Shown in pieces: positions 1-11,000 of a stretch of 64,000 nucleotides of DNA. This DNA comes from Nematostella vectensis. Lineage: Eukaryota; Cnidaria; Anthozoa; Actiniaria; Edwardsiidae. The notes below the pieces were generated by a model that worked only from the letters and a program-made list of their open reading frames with translations, did not search any database and was not told the DNA's origin. The translations under genes and the position numbers were made by a program. The first letter of the stretch is position 1, and each line of letters begins with the position of its first letter. The stretch lies in NCBI RefSeq assembly GCF_932526225.1, contig NC_064041.1, positions 7,399,042-7,463,041 of the forward strand, given 5' to 3'.

Positions 1-1533
1 ATCCCACCCCCCCCCCCCCCCCCCCTCCCCCTCGCTCCTGCTATATAGGCTAGAAGATCGGCTCTTTTCTATCTACCTAACAGATCAATAGCCATTCTAA
101 CGTTTCTTGCGTACGTGCGTATCTAGGCCGTGATTCAAGTACGTAAGTCGCTTGCAAATGACTGAGACCGCCCTTGTCATGTCGAAATCATTCATGGTGA
201 TAATGCGTCATCAACAAAAGACTGATGGTGCGTAGTAGGAATCGTGCGACGTCTCACGCCAGACAACGACTTTTTCTAAAATTCAAATAAACGAATAAAG
301 TACACTGTACTTTGGTTTGTGTGTTTGTAACTCAAGGGAAAAGGATGGTAAATTTTATACTAAATAAACGGAAAATTGATTTACGTGCGAAATAAGACTT
401 CAGCAAAAAAGCAATCTGGTCCCCTATCGCCCCTAGTTTGCGTGACGTGTCGTTCTTTGTGTTGTGCGTCGCGTGACTTAATGAGACCGTGACACGAAGC
501 TTTATACCAGATAAAGGTAATGATAAAAAGGCTCCGCAGCGGATAAATCTTTCGGTAAAACCACAGTGTATGTCTTATTATACCCATGTTTTAGAGTTAA
601 GCTAACTGGTGGCGTCTTGGATAAAAAAGTCACAAGATTAATCTTATCTATCTAACTGCTTAGATTTTAAATTCTGGTTGAGATTTTGCATATTACTGTG
701 ATAATACTTTTCTTGATAAAAAAAGACGTGTCTTATCTAACGGTTTTAGGTAAGCTATAGTCCGAGTTCAAGTACCCAAATGAATAAAGTGCTTCACTTT
801 TTGACGATTGTCAAACATTAAGACAAAATTTATTCGCTAAGAAACGTGATTCCGTGAAAAGGGTGGTTTTTGGTTTCTCGCGAGATCAAAATAACATTAC
901 AACTATAGCTTACAAGGTTTTATTCTTTTGAAATTATAGAATAATATCTGCACACGTGTCTTGTAGTATTTTGGCCGATTTTCTCTTGTATAGATGTCTT
1001 TTGACCCGTGACCCTAATAAAGTGAGGAAACCACATAATAGTCTTCTATCGCTTATCATTTCTGTTATATTAAAAGAATATGCTATGCATTAGCGTATTT
1101 TTTTCCGCTTCGACCATGTTGAATATGGTTCCGTGAGACAGTGATTTTGAGCATTTCGATCATTTCACGGTTTTCGGAAGCCTCTGTCTCGGCACGGGGT
1201 GAACTCACGGGAAGTAATAATTTTATCGACGCTTTCCGGTTGTCAATCAAATAATTTTTCCAGGTTCTATTGGTTTGTAAAACAATAAAAATTGTACTAG
1301 CTTAAACATGATTGGACAATTCAGACAGGTGAGGTTGATTGACGGACGTGAAATGACACGCTAATGGCGTCAGCTGGCTGCATTTGATCCCGAAGTTTAG
1401 AGGGAATCTGAAAATTCTCAGTCGAAGAAGCGACACTTTGGAGCTCAAGAAGTTTGTAATATCAGCTTAAATCCAAACCATTGTTTGCGGTTTTCCTTGA
1501 TTTTTAGAGCAAGTACTGATGTCTTAACGAAGG
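1..1533. other. Intergenic, upstream of a small gene
   Basis: AT-rich sequence beginning with a run of C. No open frame here looks coding. The 68-codon minus-strand frame at 381-587 has no recognisable features. The last 150 bases may hold the promoter and leader of the next gene, but I see no clear TATA box. Confidence 0.5.
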
Positions 1534-1935
1534 ATGTCTGCATTTAGGGAAGCCTCGAAAATGAGGGAGAAAGAAAGGCCGTATCCTTGCGCGCCTCCAC
1601 CAAGTCCTATAACGGGCTCTCGGAGAAATTTCGACCTTTCTGTATCTCCACTTTCTTCTTCGCCAGAATCTTCATTTAAAGACGAAGATATAGAAATGAA
1701 TGACTTCTTAGTTATGGCTTTATCAAGGATGAACGTCGAACAGTCTTCTTTAAAGAGGAAGAAGCATTCCGAGTATGAAATTTCGTCGGGATACGAAGGA
1801 CATGACATTGTCGAACACAAAAAGGCCAAATGCAAAAGGAAGCACAAGAAATCTTCAGGGCATAGCACTCATACACGAATACCTGAAGTCAGCAAAGTGA
1901 ATTCTACAAATACTTCTTTACCAATGCCTACATGA
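1534..1935 (+). CDS. Hypothetical small basic, probably nuclear protein
   Basis: A complete single-exon frame of 133 codons. I do not recognise the family. The N-terminal half is proline and serine rich (PYPCAPPPSPITG near residues 17-29, then a run of Ser around 40-47). The middle has an acidic and hydrophobic stretch (DEDIEMNDFLVMALSRMN, about 50-67) that could form a helix. The C-terminal part is strongly basic (KRKK near 74 and KCKRKHKK near 98-105), which would suit a nuclear localisation signal. There is no signal peptide and no membrane segment. The start is the first ATG after an in-frame stop region, and AATAAA signals follow at about 2051 and 2129. The antisense frame at 1524-1868 is its shadow. 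It could be the only exon of a short regulator or a chance frame; composition and poly(A) context favour a gene. Confidence 0.5.
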   Translation: MSAFREASKMREKERPYPCAPPPSPITGSRRNFDLSVSPLSSSPESSFKDEDIEMNDFLVMALSRMNVEQSSLKRKKHSEYEISSGYEGHDIVEHKKAKCKRKHKKSSGHSTHTRIPEVSKVNSTNTSLPMPT

Positions 1936-4900
1936 GAACATATGTTCGTTGTAGAGAATATTTTATTGGAATTTCGCGAATTTACTAGGGGAACGAAGTC
2001 GTGTGAGCCAAGCCGATATGGATATCAAATTGCTCTGAAATTGTTACAGAAATAAAACGATAGCGACTAACTCCTCAAAGAATCAAGCAAGAGCACATTG
2101 AAAAACGTCTAATGAATATACAGAGCCAATAAATTAAAGACATTAAGAAGTATTTTTTCAGGAAAATTTCAGATAAAATGCAAATTTAAAACGAGAGCGA
2201 ACAGTTGGCGTGCGAACATTTCTGCTCCATCGAAACAACTGTTGAATTCGCCTCTTTGAAAATGTTTCCAAAATTTCCAAGCTCTAAACAGTTGAGTTGC
2301 TATTCTACAGTTCACGCATAAAGTAAGTTGCTTAGTATACCTAGTTTAAACCATCTCCAAAATTCAATTTTTGTTGTACTTACATAAAATTTAACAAGAA
2401 AAGTTTAGTAGTAGGAGATGTAAAAATCTATTTATGTGGGTCTTTGAAGATGTAAATTCATATTAAATTTTATTTTATACAAAAGTTGAATAATATCAAG
2501 GAAATAGGGCTAGAGAAAATTGTCCATTTCTTTTAATAAAATCAACACGCTATAAAACTATGATGGTACTGGAGTTGATTTTATGTAAATTGTGTGTCAA
2601 GCTTATCTAATCTGCGAAGAAATTTAGACAATTTTTTGTAAATCCCTTGTGGAATTCACTCCAAATTATAGCTCTGACCTAATTTTAACCATGAAGCCAC
2701 AGCCAAATTTAAAACTTAGTTCAGTAATTGATAAAAAATGAATGGATTCATTTTATTTCTCACTTTTCTTGAAGGTAATCTTTTTTCCACTTGGCTGTCA
2801 TCTGGGTATATTTAGTTTGGGCCATAGGTTGCACCATTGGTGAACTAGAAGCATCCGCTTCAATTCACTTGACAGTGAATGTCTGTTAGTTTATGCTTAC
2901 AAGCTATTTTTGTCAGCTTATGCTAAATACCTAGTCATGATTCAATCTTTCTATCTGTGAGATGTCAGAACAAGTTCTGTGGTCACTGACATTTGGGGAG
3001 CTGTTAAATTAATCATTTTCTTGTCCACATTAAATTGAACAACAAAGGTGTCATTGCAAAGCGTAGCAGGGGAGCAAGCTGTGATTAACTTAGAGATGAT
3101 TATTTGAACTCTTATGTACCCAAATATAGCCATGCAAATGAGGGAAGGTGCCAAAGAAAAGGGGGGGGGGGGGGGAGAAGTTTAAGAGACAGGAATATTG
3201 CTGGACCTCTGATTGACTAAGTCATCAAATTTCAGAATTTCAAAGTAAGGTGTAACTCCTCTCTGTATCTGTCATATAGTGTTTCAAGAAAGATATGGGC
3301 TGGGTAGTTTTAAAGAACTCTGCCATCTGAAAGCACTTACCCGGCAGTTTCTCTGTATTGCTGTGTTGCTCTATAAATAAAGTGCTCATTGAGAACAGGC
3401 TTGTCACAGCTTGAGCCAAGATTTGCTAAAGCCTGTCCATACCACTAGGGCTAAAACCAACCAGATGCATAGCTCTCCCTTCGAACCTACCACAACTTCT
3501 GACAAAGTTTTCTCTTTCTTTCATGTGTAGACACTAGGGGTGCTGCCACGCCCTCCATCCCACTATAAAGAGACCTTTTCTATTGAAAAGAGTAGTCTAC
3601 AAGTTGTTTTCAATGTACGGTTTATTTAATATAACTTAGTTTAATTCTAGTATCAATAATAATGCATACTATAATGAAGTCATAACATTTTGATAATAAC
3701 TAGATTCTATTTACAGAATATAATAATGCTGGAAAAAATTCACTAGTGATAATAATATAATTATATTATAACTTTAATTTTAACTTTATAAATAACGTGT
3801 ATATTAGGAAAACATACTTTGTAGTTTACAATGTCTAAGTAAGCATTTCAATTTCCTTTAAATTCCGTAAATTGAAAACTGAAAATATCCATACTGAACT
3901 TGTCATTAAACTTTTCCTGGACTAAAGCCTGCAAGAAAAATTAAAATATGACTTAATAACTGTTCAAGTTGCAATGGTCACGCCTGGCTACTATGAGCAT
4001 GAGAAATGCTCTTAACAAACTCCTACCAGGGCAGGATCAAGCTCTAATTATGCAACATAGCTACACTGGGTTTTCAAAGTAAACAGAGAACCCATTGCAA
4101 AACAATACACATTTCAGTTAGTTTAAAGAGAAGTTTGTAATTTTAGGATCAGAATTTAGCTTACAAATTATATTCCTTATGTCCTTACTCCTGTGACTGA
4201 CTCATGGATACTACCATTGTTACAGTTATCACCGTCATTCTATGGTCCAAGCGACCACGCACTACAAGATAATAGCTGTATGGAAAAGTACTCTCTTAGT
4301 ACATCTAGACCTGCCCAGAGTTGCCCTCTTTGATTTTCCCTAATAAGATCACGGGAGCTAATGGGAATTTTTTTCAGTAAACCTATGCTAGGGGCATTTT
4401 ACATTTGGGAGTCGTATGTAGCACAAGAGCAGATAAAAGTGGTGCAGGAGAAAATAGATGAAACAAATCATGCTTTGCAAAACGAGCACTCAGACTTGCT
4501 ATAGGTGAAGGGGTAAATAAGTTAAAGGTGCAACAATTGACTTGACCACCGGCCCCCATTTAAATATCTTTATGATTTTCTTGGTCATCTTATTGATATA
4601 CCATATAGTACTATCAAAAGACTCATATGGTGACAACCCTTAGCCTGGCCTACAGGTATCAATATTTGTAACTGATGACATGGCCATGGCAGGGGGTGGA
4701 GAACTGGGGGCATGTGCACACTGAAATTTTCAAAAATTATGAGGAAATGACCAAAAGGGGTGTTGCTGTGACTCCCCCCCCCCCCCCAATATTTTCTAAA
4801 TGTTTCTGTATTGTGCCCCCACAATCTTATGTGGCCTGCTACGGCTTTGGATGATGCAGCACCTAAAGTGAGGATCGAGATAAGTTTTAAATTGGAGGCA

Positions 4901-5150
4901 AGTTAAAAAAAATAAAATAAAATTCTAAAAAGATACCTCTTGATGTATATGGATTGAACATTTTGATAACTACCCAAAACATGAAGCAGAAGACCATGAA
5001 AGTACAAGTGGGATGTTCTTAAAACTTTATGGTAAATAATGTAGTGTTAACGTTCCCTCTGCTTGTTTTGGGTGGGGTCAGTGCCCCACCTAAGGGGTGT
5101 GGCTGTGCTCCTAGCTTTCATAATACCACTTGTATTGTGCCACCCCCCAA
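1936..5150. other. Intergenic, sparse, with repeat fragments
   Basis: AT-rich DNA with a G run at about 3162-3176. At 4715-4830 lies an inverted copy of a dispersed repeat also found near 48990 and 63640: a C run beside CAAAAATTATGAGGAAATGACC. A related GTGCCCC-rich fragment sits near 5070-5150. No coding exon is apparent on either strand. Confidence 0.45.
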
Positions 5151-5156
5151 GTTTTT

Positions 5157-5162
5157 TTTATT
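5157..5162 (-). terminator. Poly(A) signal of EHBP1
   Basis: Read on the minus strand this is AATAAA, 37 bases past the EHBP1 stop codon at 5199-5201. It implies a very short 3' UTR, unless later signals are used. Confidence 0.5.
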
Positions 5163-5198
5163 TCCGTTATGGCTCTGTAGTGATGCTGTGTTGATAAG

Positions 5199-8057
5199 CT
5201 ATTGTATGCTGCATTCATTCTTGCCACGTGATAACTGTACAGATCTCATCACATTCTGGATGTGCTGTTCATCTCGTTCCGCTCTGGGAGAAAAAAAAAC
5301 ATCCTTTTTCAGCCCAGAAAAACATTACATAGAAACAAAAGGAACATGTCATTAAGGAGTAACCGCATGATCCCAAGTTAAAAAAAAGGCATACCTGTAA
5401 CCACGAGGGAAATTTGCAATTCCGTTTGGGGTGGGGGCCAATTTCACCAAAATAAAGCTAATTTCCAGCAAGAAAATTAAGGGGGGTTGAAAGTCCTTTT
5501 AGCCTAGGATGTTCCGCGGAAATAGAGGGCAAGCGAGGAGTATGGTTGCTCGGAGAATGGAGAGAGGGGGAACGTTTGATTTGCCTCTCACATTCCTGTC
5601 ACCATTCTTTACGCAGGCACTCTTTGCTGGCTTTCTATTTCTGCTGAAACACCATGGAAACGCTTGCTGTGCAGGTTAGGGTCATCTAATCAACTTTTTG
5701 GGGGAGTATGGATCTATTTTCAATCAGCAGATAAGTGGTATCGTTACATTTTCAAACAACGGCTCGGTAAAAAAGTAATTTGAAAAGACCTAAGTCAAGA
5801 ACCAAACAAAAGACAGAGATTTTTTTCTTTGGCCACAATAGGTACCCCGTTAGAGATTTTTGGCTAAAATAGAAAATGGTCCGAGAACATGCGTAATCGA
5901 TGATGCTGGTGGTAATGTTAGATAGGCGAGATTTTGATAGGTGCCCCTTGAAAAATGGGTGGATTGTTTGGTTGACCCATTGTCCTTGGTTTCAAGCATC
6001 ATGTTTTCAAAGTTGTACTTGCGAAGATAGTCACGCCGAAGGACAAGCTACAAGTGGTTAACTTGTACAAGCACTTCATGTTTGTTGATAGCCTTTTTTG
6101 GTTGATAAGAGTGAATACATACTGCTGTACTTGAGAATCTTCAAGTTGTACCAACTGGTCCCGTTTGTTGACGAGCTCGACAAGTTCCTCTAAGAGATCT
6201 GCCTCACGTGCTTTCTCCTCTTTGGTTTTCTCAAAATCTGGGGTTGTGGAGGAACAAACAATAAGACAACCTTGTCTACACAATAAATAAATAAATAATA
6301 TGTCGTTCTTGATTGGACCCATTTTGAGGGGTGTAAACGATGAACCAGTTCATAGGTTGTAACCAGACGAACTCGGATTTTAATCTAGAAAGGAAACCTC
6401 CGTCTTACCCTCCTTTTCCAGCAGTGCTCTGAGCTCTCTGTTCAGCAACTCGTATCGCCTCTCCAGGTCATCCTCCTTTTCACTGCAATTCAATGTAAAT
6501 ACGCTATGTTACCTACATTATAGATACGTTTTGAGCCGATGGTAAATTTCGATAGCGCGTCTTCGGCTATGTAAATCAGAAAAAGGTATTACTCACAGTA
6601 GGCTTAATTCCGTCTGGCGTCGCACCAACTCATTCTTTTTGTTGACCAAGATAAACCACTCCTGTAGCAACTTCTCCTCCTCATCTTTACAACCTGCGGG
6701 ACGTTACAATGAGAGAATACCTTTTTGTACATACAGATATCAAAATGGATCCTTGCTGTTTTGCTGTTATCCTGACAGCTCATGTAATTTAGTCACCTGA
6801 CTACTATTTGATACGTGATATGCCAATTTGAGGCAACACATGCGCCGCTGAGCATGTCGAGCCCACATTGGTTGTGAGTAACACTACCCTGTACCCCCTG
6901 GATCTGATCACATGGGCTGTGAGTAACACTACCCTGTACCCCCCCTGGATCTGATCACATGGGCTGTGAGTAACACTACCCTGTACCCCCCTGGATCTGA
7001 TCACATGGGCTGTGAGTAACACTACCCTGTACCCCCCTGGATCTGATCACATGGGCTGTGAGTAACACTACCCTGTACCCCCCCTGGATCTGATCAAATG
7101 GGCTGTGAGTAACACTACCTTGTACCCCCTGGATCTGATCACATGGGCTGTGAGTAACACTACCCTGTACCCCCCCCTGGATCTGATCACATGGGCTGTG
7201 AGTAACACCAACCTGTACCCCCCCTGGATCTGATCACATGGGCTGTGAGTAACACTACCCTGTACCCCCCCTGGATCTGATGGACACACCTTTATGTTTC
7301 ATAACAGTCCTCAGTTCTCTCTCCAGCTTGGCCGCCACCAGGTCGAGTGCAAGTTGTTCCTCCTCCAGTGCCACCAGCTCCTGCTTGACATACTCCGTCG
7401 TGTCCTGTAGTCCCTAAGAAAACCCAAAAAGTTTCAGTCAAAGAAGCAATTGAACATGGGTTGTGGCCAAGTCCCGGTAAGGTGGCAAGCAGGCCATCTT
7501 ACCAAAGAGAAAATCCAGAATTTGTGAATGCTGTCACCATAGTTTTTTTTTCATGCACAACACTATAGGAGTGTTATATTTGCCAGGTTGTCTTCAATGT
7601 TTTTGTCCTTTTAGATTTCTTGGATTTAAAAATGCTAAACTTTAACAAAGTTATATCAAAATCAAACAAATGAGAGAAACTAGGGAGGACATAATTCAAG
7701 CTATGGACTTACAAGTTCACTACAATGTTCACGTAAATTATAACCCCGTGATATGTAAGCCATACTCTTTCGTATATTCTTATGGGAGAGCTTTCTTCTT
7801 TGGATTTAGGGATGCAAACCTTTTACCAAGCTATTTTAAAATTTAAACAAATGGGAAACTAGGGTCGTTATCTTTCAAGCTATGGGCTTACAATTTCACT
7901 AAAATGTTCACATAATATAACCCCATGATACATAAGCCATACACAAATATAGTCGAAAAATATATTCAATTTTATAATTTAAAATATTTACATTAACAAA
8001 TTTGCTTACCATTCGCTCACTTTCAAGGGTACTTTCAAACTCATCTTCAAAGGGGTT
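5199..8057 (-). CDS. EHBP1: EHBP1 exons 20-25: bMERB domain and CaaX box
   Basis: Exon 20 carries a further NPF motif (NPFEDEFES). Exons 21-24 encode the helical bMERB (DUF3585) domain: [56 protein letters not shown] and [20 protein letters not shown]. In this family the domain binds Rab8-group GTPases. The last exon (5199-5283) is too short to stand out as a frame. It begins after a pyrimidine-rich acceptor, adds [12 protein letters not shown] and ends CSIQ-stop, a CaaX prenylation signal like the CVLQ end of human EHBP1. Reading through the preceding donor instead would give an unrelated tail. Confidence 0.92.
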
Positions 8058-11000
8058 CTGTTAAAAAGTGATAAAAAGTAAGGGTTTTCACATAACAAAG
8101 CAATTTTTATTGATTATTGTTTGCTCTGTCGAGGTAGAAATGTTTGCTGCTTCATCTACTTCAGCAAGGGTGTTGCTATGGATAGGGGAGCAGGCCGCAG
8201 GCACCAATGGGACTGAATTTTGAGCAGGGGCAGCTACACTATTACGTACAACACAAGTTGATAACTTACCAGCGAGTCTGTATCCTCATCTGATTTCTTG
8301 TCATGTTCTTCCCTTTCGGGTTTATCTGCAGACGCATGCAAATGAAATGTTTTAAAATTCTCAAAAGTTCCCAAAGACACAACGATGAGAACAACAACTT
8401 ATACCAACAGCAACAAGATAAACAACACATGCCATGTTTAGGCCTAGTTTAAACGCCGTTCTTTTCATGTACTGTTACAAATGCATGTGTGAAAATAGAC
8501 CGATTCGATTCTTCTATGTTCATTTGCATTTGGAACAGCACATGAAAAGAACAGCTTTTAAACTAGGCCTTAGTCTAGTTGTGTTTCTATTCTATCAACA
8601 TTGGAAGACAAATTATATCGTGAATTCCGAAATATCTATCTAAAATGCATAACTTGACGTTAAAGGTATGGGTAGTTTTTTAGGTATTTTGCTATTCGAT
8701 CAACGTTTCCATTTGTTATTGTTTTTGTTTTTTTAAAATTTGCAAAAAAGTGCAATAGTCTATTTGCGAAAAAACTTCAAAATTACTTTACTAACAATAT
8801 TTGACTAAAACATCTAAGTTACTCGCTTGGAATTGATTGAAACGGTGGCTTTGTGTCACTTGGTATTGTATAGAAGCAAAAAGGGTGCGATGAGCTTCCT
8901 TTAAAGAATGTCAATAACCCACTTCTTTGTTATTGTTTACCATTGAAAATACAGCGGTACACATTCGCAAGGAAACTTCAAAATAACAATCTACGAATGA
9001 AGTCTGATATGTTATTGACGATATTTGGTTGAAAATATCTCACTCACTTGAATTAGCCGATAGAAGTGGATTCTCTGTGTTACTTGGCATTGGTGTAAAA
9101 TGGCAGCATGATTAGCGATCTTCAAGAGCATTCCTCACCTTTGTCTTGCTTGTCTGTCGTAGTGCCATACTCCATGGTGCGTGGAGGTTTTGGTGGGGGT
9201 GGTGGAGGGTAGCTGGGGGGTTTCACCACAGGATTCAGCTCAAAGCTATCAAAGTTCATTTTTCTGGTTCGTGCATAAGCCTGAGCTGCAGCCCTGTGTC
9301 CCATCTTGTTGCCCTTTTGGTTAGGAGGGCAGTTTGTGTCTTCAGCTACTTTTTTTTCCTTTGGCGGTAGTTCTGGTGGAGGTGGCGAGGAAGGGATAGG
9401 AGAAACTGACAGCTCGTTTTCGGAATTGGATGATGAGGCTGATTCTTTCCTCTTCTTCTCCAGACGCTTGTACCTGGGGAAATGTCAAATATTGAAAAGG
9501 GGCGTTCATAGGGAGCAGACGCGGGGAGTGTACTCGACGGACTGGTGTGGAACAAGGAGTGAACTAGTCGGGGCTTGGCCTCGACTTCCCATCAGAGCAC
9601 AGAGGCGCTGCATTTAGCTGTGCAACTAATGCTGTGCAACGAATAGTGTTATTCTTTTAAAGACAATCCGCTGTCACTGACACTTTTTCAGACACACCAA
9701 AGTTTCTTTAATGCTCTCCTTACCAACAAGAGCAGATAATGCTGGTTAAGATTTTGACCTGATTAAAGTCACTAAATAAAACTCACCTAGTTGGAGATTT
9801 GGGAACATCGGTTTCAGAGGGGTTTGAAACTGGCATCACACTGTAGCCTTCTGCCTTCTTCTCGGAATCAACAACAGAGGAACTCTCTCCCAACCCGTTA
9901 TCCCCTGTAGAATTCTCCTCTGTTCCCTTATCGACTGTAGAATTCTCCTCTGCTCCCTTATCCACTGTAGAATTCTCCTCGGTTCCCTTATTCCCTGTAG
10001 AATTCTCCTCGGTTCCCTTATCGACTGTAGAATTCTCCTCTGCTCCCTTATCCACTGTAGAATTCTCCTCGGTTCCCTTATCCACTGTAGAATTCTCCTC
10101 GGTTCCCTTATCCCCTGTAGCTTTCTCCTCTGCCCTCTTATCCTCCTTCTTCTCTGACTTTACTTCATTCAGCACAGCGCGTATTCCTTTAAGCTTTTCA
10201 CTCTCCTCGAACTCTGACTTCTCATGGCCCTGTTCCTTGTTGCGATCTTTGCCCAGCTTCAACTTAAGCGGTCTATGCTCCATCTTGTACCCCCTCTTGA
10301 CTGGCTCATCAGTGCCATTTTCCAGAGGCTGAACGCCTGTCTCTGGGGTGTCTAAATCAACGGGCGGGCTGGATAGGTTGGCTTTGGTGGATGACTCTCC
10401 CTTGCACGTGGGGGATGAGGGTTGGGACGAGTCTGATGAGCTATTTGCCTTTTTCACAAGCGTGCTTGCTTTTAGCTGGACTCTTCGTTTCTTGTCGGGA
10501 TCATTCTACGTAGACAGGATATAAATAAAAACAAGATATTGGTGTTAGTCACATGGATACCGAGATTCCCCGTCTAGTTCCCATATGTTTACACGTGCGA
10601 CACTAAGCCGCGCAAAGCAAAAAATCACTTCACATGAGTTTGCCACACATTTTCTGAGGCGAAATAACTACAATGAGGTAGTCTACATATTTGCAGCATT
10701 TTAAGTATCATCTAGGAGTATTAGGTGTGCGGAAAAAAATCAAGACGTGGGAGCCCTGTGACAAGAAAGCCTGTGAAGAAGGTTACTGTTTGTACTGCTA
10801 GTATAAGTAGTTACGAACCTCAGTGTTTTGATCAATGTCTTTTCTTCTCCTCGCTTCCAGATTGCCACGGACTTTAGAGGTGAGCTTTTCTTGACGTTCT
10901 GCCTCTGTCTAAAGACCAAACCAATAGCTTGTCACTTCTCAGCATACTGAAGGCTCAACTATGTTGCCATCTTTATGAAAAAATACCTTATAGAAGACAA

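Noticed and set aside
6865..7282. Regular repeats that could suggest a CRISPR array
   Set aside because: Units are head-to-tail with no unique spacers, in an animal intron.
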